Source of the DNA: Streptomyces gardneri
Lineage (GTDB): Bacteria > Actinomycetota > Actinomycetes > Streptomycetales > Streptomycetaceae
DNA: 64,000 bases
Direction: 5' to 3'
Assembly (NCBI RefSeq): GCF_006539185.1
Contig: NZ_BJMN01000034.1
Coordinates: 55,778 to 119,777, forward strand
Below, piece after piece: positions 24,587-32,545 of the stretch. The position numbers and the translations under genes are program-made. The stretch's first letter is position 1; each line of letters opens with the position of its first letter. Under the pieces are notes generated by a model that saw only the letters and a list, made by a program, of their open reading frames with translations, was not told the origin of the DNA and made no database searches.

Positions 24587-26050
24587 ATGGACGAGATCCG
24601 GGCCGTGGTGCCGGGACAGCGCGGTACGGACGGGGCGGCGGACGGTGAGCGCGTCCCGCACGTGGCGGGATTTGTGCGCCGCGCCGCCGACGGCGGCGCG
24701 GGGGTCTCCCCCAAGGACGTCGGCAAGGAACTGCGCGGCCGGGTGCCTCGCTCCTCGCACGACCGGCCGGCCCTCGCAGCCGACCGGCCGGACGCCGTCC
24801 GCGCCGTCGAGGAGTCCAGCCGGGGACGGGTCCCCGAGCTCACGCCGATACGCGTCGGACGGATGGCGGCGAGCCCCTTCGCCTTCCTGCGCGGCTCCGC
24901 CGGCCTGATGGCCCAGGACCTCGTCACGACCCCCGTCACCGGGATATCCGCCCAGCTGTGCGGCGACGCGCACGCCGCCAACTTCGGCCTCTACGGCGAC
25001 GCCCGCGGCCGGCTCGTCATGGACCTCAACGACTTCGACGAGACGATCGCCGGCCCCTGGGAGTGGGACCTCAAGAGGCTCGTCACCTCACTCGTCCTCG
25101 CCGGGCGGGAAGTGGGCGCGAGCGAGGAGGTGTGCCGGGCGGCCGCGTTCGACACCGTCGGCGCCTACCGGCGCACCATGCGCCTCCTGGCCCGGCTCCC
25201 CGCCCTCGACGCCTGGAACGCGATTGCCGACGAGGAACTCGTCTCGCACACCGACGCCCGCGACCTGATCGGCACCCTGGAGCAGGTCTCGGCGAAGGCC
25301 CGGAACAACACCAGCGCCCGGTTCGCCGCCCGGTCGACCGAGGCCGTGGCCGATGCCGAGGGCGGCGGCCGCAGGTTCGTGGACGCTCCCCCGGTGCTGC
25401 GCAGGGTCTCCGACGGCGAGGCGGCGGCCGTCACCGCCTCCCTCGGCGCCTACCTGGAGACCGTGTCCGAGGACCGGCTGCCGCTCCTCGCACGGTACGC
25501 CGTCCATGACGTGGCCTTCCGGGTCGTCGGCACCGGCAGCGTCGGCACCCGTTCCTACGTCGTGCTGCTGCTCGACCATCGGGGCGAGCCGCTGGTGCTC
25601 CAGGTGAAGGAGGCCAGACCCTCGGTTCTGCTGCCGTACCTGCCGGCCGCGGGCTTCACCGTGCCGGACGCCGGCCACGAGGGGCGGCGAGTGGTCCTCG
25701 GACAGAAGCGGATGCAGGTGGTGAGCGACCATCTGCTCGGTTGGACGACGGTCGAGGGGCGCCCCTTCCAGGTGCGTCAGTTCCGCAACCGCAAGGGCAG
25801 CGTCGACCCCGCCGCGCTCACCGTGGATCAGGTCGACGACTACGGCCGGATGACCGGGGCGCTGCTGGCGCGGGCGCACGCCCACAGCGCCGATCCGCGT
25901 CTCATAGCCGGCTACTGCGGCAAGAACGAGGAACTGGACGAGGCGGTCGCGTCCTTCGCCGTCACGTACGCGGACCGCACCACCGCGGACCACGCCGACC
26001 TGCTCGCCGCCGTCCGGGCGGGGCGCATAGCGGCGGAACTGGGCGTCTGA
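24587..26050 (+). CDS. DUF2252 family protein (kinase-like fold)
   Basis: This 487-residue protein matches DUF2252, with ISAQLCGDAHAANFGLYGD and MDLNDFDETIAGPWEWDLKRL, motifs that look like the HGDxHxxN and DxD catalytic loops of aminoglycoside phosphotransferases. The C-terminal half carries VLQVKEARPSVL and HAHSADPRLIAGYCG. The reaction is unknown; a phosphotransfer role is inferred from the fold. A strong site (GGGGGAGGG) precedes ATG 24587. It stands alone, with G-rich DNA directly after. Confidence 0.85.
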   Translation: MDEIRAVVPGQRGTDGAADGERVPHVAGFVRRAADGGAGVSPKDVGKELRGRVPRSSHDRPALAADRPDAVRAVEESSRGRVPELTPIRVGRMAASPFAFLRGSAGLMAQDLVTTPVTGISAQLCGDAHAANFGLYGDARGRLVMDLNDFDETIAGPWEWDLKRLVTSLVLAGREVGASEEVCRAAAFDTVGAYRRTMRLLARLPALDAWNAIADEELVSHTDARDLIGTLEQVSAKARNNTSARFAARSTEAVADAEGGGRRFVDAPPVLRRVSDGEAAAVTASLGAYLETVSEDRLPLLARYAVHDVAFRVVGTGSVGTRSYVVLLLDHRGEPLVLQVKEARPSVLLPYLPAAGFTVPDAGHEGRRVVLGQKRMQVVSDHLLGWTTVEGRPFQVRQFRNRKGSVDPAALTVDQVDDYGRMTGALLARAHAHSADPRLIAGYCGKNEELDEAVASFAVTYADRTTADHADLLAAVRAGRIAAELGV

Positions 26051-26064
26051 CCGACGCCCGCATC

Positions 26065-26098
26065 GGGGGGAGGGAGGGGAGGGGGAGGGAGGGGGAGG
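26065..26098 (+). other. G-quadruplex-forming tract
   Basis: Six runs of 3-6 guanines, each separated by a single A, lie between the DUF2252 stop and the next gene. A C8 run follows at once. The pattern meets the usual G4 rule with one-base loops on the coding strand. Confidence 0.8.
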
Positions 26099-26156
26099 CC
26101 CCCCCCGAAGGACCGTAGGCTGGGTGGGACGAGCCGGAACGACGACGTGGGCGGGC

Positions 26157-27092
26157 GTGAACGTGAGCGTGGACCAGGGTGCGAACGACGAGTCCGCGGA
26201 CGAGCGGTCCGAGGGGGAGCCGTCTGTGGGTGGTGCGCGGGTCGAGGGCGAGCCGTCTGCGGAGGGTGCGCGGGTCGAGGGCGAGGCGGCTGCGGGTGCT
26301 GAGGTGCCGGGTGCGGACGAGCGGCCCGAGGCTCGGCTGGAGCGGGCCGTGCGAGTCGCCGAGCAGGCGCTGATCGAGTTCGAGATCGCCGTCGAGACCT
26401 TCCGGGTCGAGGTGGAGAACTTCTCGCGGCTGCATCACCAGAGGCTCGGCCCCATGTACGCGCGGCTCGACGAGCTCGACGCGCGGATCGCCGAGGCGCG
26501 GGCCGCTCGCACCGGGGACCCGGAGGATCTGCGGAAGGCCCAGGAAGCGCGGGCCGCGGTCATGCCCATGCCCGGGGTGGAGGAGCTCTTCCACGACTGG
26601 ATCGACTCCGACGGCCTCTCCCCCGAGGCGGCGGCGATGCTCAACGAGCGGCCGGTGCAGGCTCCGAAGCGGGTGCGGCCCAGCGAGGAGGCCCGCCGCC
26701 TCTACCGTGAGCTGGCCCGCAAGGCCCACCCCGACCTGGCCCGGGAGGATGCCGAGCGGCAGCGGCGCGAGGAATTCATCACGCGGGTGAACGCCGCCTA
26801 CGCCCGGGGCGACGAGGCGCAGCTGCGCGGGCTCTCCGACGAGTGGGAGGCCGGTCCCGTGCCGGCCGCGGAGCGGCCCAGCGAGAGCGAGGAGCTGTAC
26901 GCCCGTCTGGAGTGGCTGGCGCAGCGCAAGGACATGCTGTCCGTGATGGCGCGCGAGCTGGAGGATTCCGCGATCGGCGCGATGCTGCGGATGGCTCCGG
27001 ACGACCCGGACCGGCTCCTGGAGGAGGTCGCGGAGCAGCTGCTCGCGCAGGTCTCCGAGCGTGAGACCGAGCTTGCCGGGCTGGTGGAGTAG
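26157..27092 (+). CDS. J-domain-like coiled-coil protein
   Basis: This protein of about 311 residues (GTG 26157; nearby GTGs are alternatives) has an acidic Gly/Glu/Pro N-terminus with a 33-bp repeat (SVGGARVEGEP, SAEGARVEGEA), a long helical segment with IEFEIAVETFRVEVENFSRLHH, then a J-domain-like motif about two thirds along: LYRELARKAHPDLA with the HPD triad and FITRVNAAYARGD. A further helix ends the protein. J domains stimulate Hsp70 (DnaK); no DnaK partner is nearby. The layout suggests a cytoplasmic co-chaperone or scaffold, with the client unknown. Confidence 0.7.
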   Translation: MNVSVDQGANDESADERSEGEPSVGGARVEGEPSAEGARVEGEAAAGAEVPGADERPEARLERAVRVAEQALIEFEIAVETFRVEVENFSRLHHQRLGPMYARLDELDARIAEARAARTGDPEDLRKAQEARAAVMPMPGVEELFHDWIDSDGLSPEAAAMLNERPVQAPKRVRPSEEARRLYRELARKAHPDLAREDAERQRREEFITRVNAAYARGDEAQLRGLSDEWEAGPVPAAERPSESEELYARLEWLAQRKDMLSVMARELEDSAIGAMLRMAPDDPDRLLEEVAEQLLAQVSERETELAGLVE

Positions 27093-27149
27093 GTTTTTTC
27101 CGTGCGCTCGAACTTCGTCGGGCGGTTCTGACGAGAGAAGGCCAGTCCC

Positions 27150-27494
27150 ATGAATTTCTCCCCGCTGCCCTCGGTGGACGCGGCTTCCGTGCCGGCCGAT
27201 GCGCTGGTGCTGGACGTCCGGGAGGACAACGAGTGGGAAGCCGGTCACATCGAGGGTGCGCTGCACGTGCCGATGAGCGACTTCGTGGCGCGCTTCGGTG
27301 AGGTGACGGAGGCGGTGGCCGAGCACGGTCGCGCCTATGTGATGTGCCGGGTGGGCGGCCGGTCGGCGCAGGTCACCCAGTATCTGGTGCAGCAGGGCTT
27401 CGACGCGGTGAACATCGACGGCGGGATGCTGGCCTGGGACGGTGCCGGGCGTCCGATGGTGACGGGGAGCGGGAGCCCGGCTTTCGTCCTCTGA
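27150..27494 (+). CDS. rhodanese-like sulfurtransferase domain protein
   Basis: This 114-residue single-domain rhodanese has LVLDVREDNEWEAGHIEGALHVPMSDF, the active-site cysteine loop CRVGGRSA, and the final GGMLAWDGAGRPM. It may transfer sulfane sulfur or act in persulfide metabolism. ATG 27150 has GAGAAGG about 8 bases before. The stop TGA is the first TGA of the (TGAGC)9 repeat. It lies 57 bp after the J-domain-like gene and may share its transcript. Confidence 0.92.
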   Translation: MNFSPLPSVDAASVPADALVLDVREDNEWEAGHIEGALHVPMSDFVARFGEVTEAVAEHGRAYVMCRVGGRSAQVTQYLVQQGFDAVNIDGGMLAWDGAGRPMVTGSGSPAFVL

Positions 27495-27536
27495 GCTGAG
27501 CTGAGCTGAGCTGAGCTGAGCTGAGCTGAGCTGAGC
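27492..27536. repeat. pentanucleotide microsatellite (TGAGC)9
   Basis: Nine exact copies of TGAGC begin with the rhodanese stop codon. A GGCTGGCC-type imperfect repeat follows to about 27560. The array lies between the rhodanese and the convergent acyl-CoA dehydrogenase gene. Confidence 0.95.
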
Positions 27537-27568
27537 CGGCTGGCCGGCTGGCTGGCCTGGGTCGGTTG

Positions 27569-28702
27569 TCAGCCGAGGGGGTGGGCGGCCAGGAGGTCGC
27601 CCAGTGCCTCCTCGTGGGCGGCTGCGGGGCCGAGGGACAGTTCGAGCTGCTTGGCCCAGGCGTGGTAGCGGTGCAGGGGGTAGTCGGTGTCGGCGCCGAA
27701 GCCCCCGTGCAGGTGCTGCGCGGTCTGCACCACGCGTCGTACGCCCTCGGAGGCCCAGATCTTCGCGACGGCGATGTCCCCGGCGGCGGGGAGTGCCCCG
27801 GCGGCGCCGGTGGAGACGCGCCAGGCGGCCTGCCAGAGGGTGGCCTCCATGGCGCGCAGGTCGATGTAGCGGTCGGCGGTCTGGACGGCGACGGCCTGGA
27901 ACGTGGCCACGGGGTGGCCGAACTGTTCCCGCTTGCCGGTGTACTGGCTCGTCATGGTGAGGACTGCCTCGCCGAGTCCGAGGGCGAGTGCGCAGGTGCC
28001 GGTGGTGAGGAGCTCGCGGAGTCGTTCCCAGGCGCCTTCGGTCTCGATGACCTCGGTGCTGTCGAGGCGTACGGCGTCGAGGCGGAGTTCGGCGAGGAGC
28101 TCGCCGCTGGTGGAGTACTGGTCGGCGAGGGTGACGCCTTCGTGGGTGCGGGGGACCAGGGCGAGGGCGGTGCGGCCCTCGGGGGTGTGCGCGGGGACGG
28201 CGACGAGGTCGGCGCCGTGGGCCCAGGGGACGGCGTTCTGGAGGCCGTCGAGGGTCCAGGTGGTGCCGTCGCGGTGGGCGGTGACCGCGCGGTCGGCCGG
28301 GTCGTGGCCGGTGAGTCCGTGGGAGGCGGCGGTGAGGACGAGTTCGCCGCGGCAGACTCGGGGGAGGAGCGTGGCGGCCGTCGACGGGTCCGCGTACCGG
28401 GCGATGGTCATCGCCACGGCGCCCGTCTCCAGCAGGGGTACGCGGGCGAGGACGCGGGCGGATTCGCGTAGCACGAGGCAGAACGCGACGGGGTCGAGTC
28501 CGGCGCCGCCGTGCTCGGGGGGCAGGACGAGACCGAGCAGGTCGGCGGCGGCGAGGCGGGACCAGAGGGGTCGGTCGAGGTCCTCGGATACGGCGCCCGG
28601 GGTGAGGGCCGGGCTCGGTACCGCGTCGGGTGTGACGCCGGCGAAGACCGCCTTGGCCGCCTCGACGGCCGCCTGTTGCTCTTCGGTGAAGGTGAAGTCC
28701 AC
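27569..28702 (-). CDS. acyl-CoA dehydrogenase family protein
   Basis: This 377-residue flavoenzyme has the acyl-CoA dehydrogenase fold: an N-terminal helical part with LPPEHGGAGLDPVAFCLVL, a middle beta region, and a C-terminal helical region with KREQFGHPVATFQAVAVQTADRY and QHLHGGFGADTDYPLHRYH. The GTG start has GGGAGGG at proper spacing. The canonical catalytic Glu of fatty acyl-CoA enzymes could not be placed with certainty; actinobacterial members of this shape often act as subunits of alpha2beta2 FadE complexes in sterol side-chain breakdown. The KstR-like palindrome 56 bp upstream supports a sterol or lipid role. It is separate from the paa operon. Confidence 0.85.
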   Translation of the reverse strand: MDFTFTEEQQAAVEAAKAVFAGVTPDAVPSPALTPGAVSEDLDRPLWSRLAAADLLGLVLPPEHGGAGLDPVAFCLVLRESARVLARVPLLETGAVAMTIARYADPSTAATLLPRVCRGELVLTAASHGLTGHDPADRAVTAHRDGTTWTLDGLQNAVPWAHGADLVAVPAHTPEGRTALALVPRTHEGVTLADQYSTSGELLAELRLDAVRLDSTEVIETEGAWERLRELLTTGTCALALGLGEAVLTMTSQYTGKREQFGHPVATFQAVAVQTADRYIDLRAMEATLWQAAWRVSTGAAGALPAAGDIAVAKIWASEGVRRVVQTAQHLHGGFGADTDYPLHRYHAWAKQLELSLGPAAAHEEALGDLLAAHPLG

Positions 28703-28757
28703 GGTCCTGCCCTCCCGTTGTCGCTCCTGCTCTCTCTGCCCTGACGAGCCGTCAAGA

Positions 28758-28771
28758 TAGAACAGGTTCTA
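28758..28771. promoter_or_regulatory. KstR-like palindromic operator
   Basis: TAGAACAGGTTCTA is a perfect inverted repeat (TAGAAC-AG-GTTCTA). It fits the TetR-type KstR consensus of actinobacteria (T..AAC..GTT..A). It lies upstream of the acyl-CoA dehydrogenase start and after the paaE stop. Confidence 0.6.
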
Positions 28772-28800
28772 GCGGAAGGGAATGGCGGCGCCGGGACTCG

Positions 28801-29889
28801 TCAGCGATCGAAGTCCAACTCCACGTCCGGGGTGACGGGATGGGACTGGCAGGCCAGTACGTATCCGGCGTCGGTCTCGTCGGGCTCCAGCGCGAAGTTG
28901 CGATCCATCCGCACCTCTCCGCCGACGAGGAAGGCGCGGCAGGTGCCGCACACTCCGCCCTTGCAGGCGTACGGCGCGTCCGCGCGGGCGCGCAGCACGG
29001 TGTCGAGGAGCGTCTCGCCGCGGTCGACCGGCCAGGTGCCGGAGCGGCCGTGGAGGGTCGCGGTCAGGGTCGCGTGCGCGGGGGTGTCGGCGGCGCCGAC
29101 CGGCGCGGGTGCCGAGCCGTCGTCGACGTGGAAGATCTCCTGGTGGATCCTGCCCCGGTCCACTCCGAGGCCGCGCAGTGCCTGCTCGGCGCCCTGGACG
29201 AGCCCGAAGGGGCCGCAGAGGAACCAGCCGTCGATCTCGCCGACCGGCAGCAGCGCGGGCAGCAGGGTGTCGAGCCGCTCGCGGTCGAGGCGACCGGAGG
29301 GCAGTCCCGCCTGCTGTTCCTCGCGGGAGAGCACGGTGACGAGCTGGAAGCGGTTCGGGTAGCGGTCCTTGAGGTCGGCCACCTCGTCGAGGAACATCGT
29401 GGAGGCGGCGGTGCGGTCGCTGCGGATCAGGCAGAACCGGGCCTCGGGCTCCCGGGCGAGCAGGGTGGCCGCCATGGACAGGACCGGGGTGATGCCGCTG
29501 CCGCCGACGACGGCGGCGAAGTGGCCGGGGCGCGGGGTGAGCGCGAAGCGGCCCATGGGTTCCATGACCTCGACGAGGTCGCCGACGGCCAGCTCCTTGA
29601 GGGCGTACGTCGAGAACGCGCCGCCGTCGACGAGTCGGATGCCCACGCGCAGGACGGGGGGTTCACCGGCGGGGGCGGCGGGGGCGCAGATCGAGTACGT
29701 GCGACGGATCTCCTCGCCCTGTTCGTCCGCGCGGCGCAGGGCGAGGTGCTGGCCGGGGAGGTGGCGGTACGTCTCGTGGAGCTCGGGCGGCACCGCGAAG
29801 GTGACGGCCACGGAGTCGTCCGTGAGCCGCTCGACGTCGCTCACCCGGAGCGGATGGAACCCGGCCCGTCCGGCGGCTGAGGGCAGCAT
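28801..29889 (-). CDS. paaE: phenylacetyl-CoA epoxidase reductase subunit PaaE
   Basis: This 362-residue oxidoreductase passes electrons from NADPH to the PaaABC oxygenase. It has an FAD-binding domain (RRTYSIC; PMGRFAL), an NAD(P)-binding region (VVGGSGITPVLSMAATLLARE), and a C-terminal plant-type [2Fe-2S] domain with CKGGVCGTC and the fourth cysteine in LACQSHP. It is the last gene of the paaABCDE unit, and its ATG abuts the paaD stop. Confidence 0.95.
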   Translation of the reverse strand: MLPSAAGRAGFHPLRVSDVERLTDDSVAVTFAVPPELHETYRHLPGQHLALRRADEQGEEIRRTYSICAPAAPAGEPPVLRVGIRLVDGGAFSTYALKELAVGDLVEVMEPMGRFALTPRPGHFAAVVGGSGITPVLSMAATLLAREPEARFCLIRSDRTAASTMFLDEVADLKDRYPNRFQLVTVLSREEQQAGLPSGRLDRERLDTLLPALLPVGEIDGWFLCGPFGLVQGAEQALRGLGVDRGRIHQEIFHVDDGSAPAPVGAADTPAHATLTATLHGRSGTWPVDRGETLLDTVLRARADAPYACKGGVCGTCRAFLVGGEVRMDRNFALEPDETDAGYVLACQSHPVTPDVELDFDR

Positions 29890-30387
29890 CTACAGCTCCT
29901 TGAAGTGGTCGAACGGTTCGCGGCATGCGGTGCAGCGGCGCAGGGCCTTGCACGCGGTGGAGGAGAAGCGGCTGAGGAGCTCGGTGTCGGTGGAGCCGCA
30001 GTGGGGGCAGCGGATCGCCAGGGTGAGGGGCACGGGGCCGCCGGCCGGGCCCTGGGGGCGGGGCGGGGCGATGCCGAACTCGGCGAGCTTGCGCCGGCCT
30101 TCCTCGCTGATGTCGTCGGTGGACCAGGCGGGGGCGAGGACCGTGACGACGGAGACGTCGGGCACTCCGTGCTCGTGGAGGGCGCGCTCGATGTCCGAGG
30201 ACATCGCCTCTATCGCGGGGCAGCCGGTGTACGTCGGGGTGAGGGAGACCTCGACGCGGCCGGGGCCGGTGACGTGGACGCCCCGCATGACGCCGAGCTC
30301 CTCCAGGGTGAGGACGGGCAGCTCCGGGTCGGGAACGGCGCCGGCGATCCGGCTGAGTTCCTCCTCCAGGGCCGTCATGGTCACCAT
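29890..30387 (-). CDS. paaD: phenylacetyl-CoA epoxidase accessory protein PaaD
   Basis: This 165-residue protein has an N-terminal MIP18/DUF59 domain (PDPELPVLTLEELGVMRGV, TPTYTGCPAIE) and a C-terminal zinc-ribbon-like segment with CPHCGS and CRRCTAC-type cysteines. PaaD is needed for maturation of the epoxidase Fe-S and/or diiron centres. ATG 30387 overlaps the paaC stop; ATG 30378 is an alternative. Confidence 0.93.
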   Translation of the reverse strand: MVTMTALEEELSRIAGAVPDPELPVLTLEELGVMRGVHVTGPGRVEVSLTPTYTGCPAIEAMSSDIERALHEHGVPDVSVVTVLAPAWSTDDISEEGRRKLAEFGIAPPRPQGPAGGPVPLTLAIRCPHCGSTDTELLSRFSSTACKALRRCTACREPFDHFKEL

Positions 30388-31136
30388 GTCGCGCCCGGGT
30401 GGCTGCGGTGCAGGTGCTGCATCTCGGCGAGCATCCGTCCGAAGGACTCGGTGTGGAGGCCCTGTCGGCCGGCGCCCGCGGCCCAGGCTCCGGTGCGGGG
30501 GCCGGCGGGCACGGTGAGCGTGGCCTTGCCGAGGACGGCCGTGACGGAGTCCAGCCAGGCGCTCTCCATGGCCGTGTGGTCCAGGTCGAGTCCGTCGACG
30601 GGCTGGAACAGCTCGCCGGTGTACCGCCAGAGAGCGTCGCAGGCCCGCTGCATCCGGTCGTGGCTCTCGGGGGTGCCGTCGCCGAGGCGTAGGGTCCAGT
30701 GCTCGGCGTGGTCCTGGTGGTAGGCGACTTCCTTGACGGCCTTGGCCGCCAGGCCGGCGAAGGGGCCGTCGCCGGCCGCCAGCTGTCCGTACAGGAGGTG
30801 CTGGTAGGTGGAGAAGTACAGCTGCCGGGCGATGGTGTGGGCGAAGTCGCCGTTCGGCTGTTCGACCAGCTGTGCGTTCCGGAAGGAGCGCTCCTCGCGG
30901 AGGTAGGCCAGCTCGTCCTCGTCGCCGACGAGGGAGAGCAGGATGCGGGCCTGGCCGAGGAGGTCGAGCGCGATGTTCGCGAGGGCGACCTCCTCCTCCA
31001 GGACGGGGGCGGCGCCGGCCCACTCCCCCAGGCGGTGGGAGAGGACGAGGGCGTCGTCGCCGAGGGCGAGGGCGGCGGCGGTGATCGCGGCGGCCTCGCC
31101 GGTGACGGGGGCCTCGCGGGTGTCGGGGGTGCTCAC
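30381..31136 (-). CDS. paaC: phenylacetyl-CoA epoxidase subunit PaaC
   Basis: This 251-residue protein is the structural, ferritin-like partner of PaaA in the oxygenase heterotetramer. It has WAGAAPVLEEEVALANIALDLLGQAR and VKEVAYHQDHAEHW, which match PaaC rather than the catalytic subunit. The start GTG overlaps the paaB stop (GTGA), and its stop overlaps the paaD start. Confidence 0.94.
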   Translation of the reverse strand: MSTPDTREAPVTGEAAAITAAALALGDDALVLSHRLGEWAGAAPVLEEEVALANIALDLLGQARILLSLVGDEDELAYLREERSFRNAQLVEQPNGDFAHTIARQLYFSTYQHLLYGQLAAGDGPFAGLAAKAVKEVAYHQDHAEHWTLRLGDGTPESHDRMQRACDALWRYTGELFQPVDGLDLDHTAMESAWLDSVTAVLGKATLTVPAGPRTGAWAAGAGRQGLHTESFGRMLAEMQHLHRSHPGATW

Positions 31137-31420
31137 AGGTGCTTCACCCCCTCCGGGATCTCGTAGAACGTCGGGTGGCGGTAGGGCTTGTCCGCGGATG
31201 GCTCGAAGAAGGGGTCCTTCTCGTCGGGCGAGGAGGCGGTGATCTCCGTGGAGGGCACGACCCAGATCGAGACGCCTTCGCTCCTGCGGGTGTACAGGTC
31301 GCGGGCGTTACGCAGGGCCATCTCCGCGTCGGGTGCGTGGAGACTGCCCGCGTGGGTGTGGGACAGTCCGCGGCGGGAGCGCACGAACACCTCCCACAGC
31401 GGCCAACCGTCGCTCGTCAT
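31133..31420 (-). CDS. paaB: phenylacetyl-CoA epoxidase subunit PaaB
   Basis: This 95-residue subunit begins MTSDGWPLWEVFVRSRRGLS, with HAGSLHAPDAEMALRNARDLYTRR and a closing HPTFYEIPEGVKHL. PaaB bridges the PaaAC trimers. The ATG overlaps the end of paaA by four bases. Confidence 0.95.
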   Translation of the reverse strand: MTSDGWPLWEVFVRSRRGLSHTHAGSLHAPDAEMALRNARDLYTRRSEGVSIWVVPSTEITASSPDEKDPFFEPSADKPYRHPTFYEIPEGVKHL

Positions 31421-32433
31421 GCCTGTGCCTCCCCGTGCTTGCCGGTGTGCTTCTCCGCGTAGGACGCGGCTGCTTCTCTGACCCAGGCGCCGTCCTCGTG
31501 GGCCTGGCGCCGCTTGCTGAGCCGCTGGTCGTTGCAGGGGCCGTTGCCCTTGAGGACGTCCCAGAACTCGGTCCAGTCGATGGGGCCGAAGTCGTAGTGC
31601 CCGCGCTCCTCGTTCCACCGGAGGTCGGGGTCGGGGAGGGTGAGTCCGAGGGCCTCGGCCTGGGGCACGGCGATGTCGACGAAGCGCTGGCGCAGTTCGT
31701 CGTTGGTGTGGCGCTTGATCTTCCAGGCCATCGCCTGCGCGGTGTGGGTCGACTCGTCGTCGGGCGGGCCGAACATCATCAGGGAGGGCCACCACCAGCG
31801 GTCCACCGCGTCCTGCGCCATGGCGTGCTGGGCCTCGGTGCCGTTCGACAGGGCGAGGAGGGCCTCGTATCCCTGGCGCTGGTGGAAGGACTCCTCCTTG
31901 CAGACCCGGACCATCGCGCGGGCGTACGGGCCGTAGGAGCAGCGGCACAGGGGGACCTGGTTGGTGATCGCGGCGCCGTCCACGAGCCAGCCGATCGCGC
32001 CGACATCGGCCCAGGTCAGCGTCGGGTAGTTGAAGATCGAGGAGTACTTCTGGCGGCCGGCGTGGAGCTTGTCGAGCAGCTCGTCGCGGCTGGTGCCGAG
32101 GGTCTCCGCGGCGCTGTACAGGTACAGGCCGTGGCCGGCCTCGTCCTGGACCTTGGCCATGAGGATCGCCTTGCGGCGCAGCGAGGGCGCGCGGGTGATC
32201 CAGTTCGCCTCGGGCTGCATGCCGATGATTTCGGAGTGGGCGTGCTGCGCGATCTGCCGGACGAGCGAGGCGCGGTAGGCCTCGGGCATCCAGTCGCGCG
32301 GCTCGATCCGCTCGTCGGCGGCCACGGCGGCGTCGAACACGGCTTCGTAGGCGGCCTGTGTCGCCGCCACGGCCCCGTCCGACACGCCGGGCGCGCCCGT
32401 GGTTCCTGTCGTCCCTGCCGTCACTGCGGTCAT
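31417..32433 (-). CDS. paaA: phenylacetyl-CoA epoxidase catalytic subunit PaaA
   Basis: This 338-residue diiron oxygenase forms the 1,2-epoxide of phenylacetyl-CoA. The diiron ligands lie in KVQDEAGHGLYL (ExxH) and CKEESFHQRQGY (ExxH). The C-terminal half carries DWTEFWDVLKGNGPCNDQRL. A Thr/Gly-rich N-terminus precedes the fold. It is the first gene of paaABCDE, and a TetR-type palindrome lies at 11-28 bases before the start codon. Confidence 0.96.
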   Translation of the reverse strand: MTAVTAGTTGTTGAPGVSDGAVAATQAAYEAVFDAAVAADERIEPRDWMPEAYRASLVRQIAQHAHSEIIGMQPEANWITRAPSLRRKAILMAKVQDEAGHGLYLYSAAETLGTSRDELLDKLHAGRQKYSSIFNYPTLTWADVGAIGWLVDGAAITNQVPLCRCSYGPYARAMVRVCKEESFHQRQGYEALLALSNGTEAQHAMAQDAVDRWWWPSLMMFGPPDDESTHTAQAMAWKIKRHTNDELRQRFVDIAVPQAEALGLTLPDPDLRWNEERGHYDFGPIDWTEFWDVLKGNGPCNDQRLSKRRQAHEDGAWVREAAASYAEKHTGKHGEAQA

Positions 32434-32443
32434 CGAACCCCCT

Positions 32444-32461
32444 ACCGACCGATCGTTCGGT
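32444..32461. promoter_or_regulatory. PaaR-like operator upstream of paaA
   Basis: ACCGACCGATCGTTCGGT is a near-perfect palindrome. Its reverse complement agrees at 17 of 18 bases with the site at 37168-37185. Placement just before the paaA start suggests repression. Confidence 0.75.
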
Positions 32462-32506
32462 TGAATGACTTCAATGGTGAGTCGGCGGCCCGTATGGTGT
32501 CAACCC

Positions 32507-32515
32507 TGTGGATAA
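32507..32515 (-). promoter_or_regulatory. single DnaA box (TTATCCACA)
   Basis: TGTGGATAA on the plus strand is the exact DnaA 9-mer on the minus strand, in the 112-bp gap between paaA and the DUF5819 gene. Confidence 0.4.
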
Positions 32516-32545
32516 CCGAGGTGGGCCGATCGGGATCGGGGCGGG

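Noticed and set aside
22087..24981. 964-aa minus-strand open frame
   Set aside because: It runs through the MarR gene region and antisense of three genes; composition is shadow-like.
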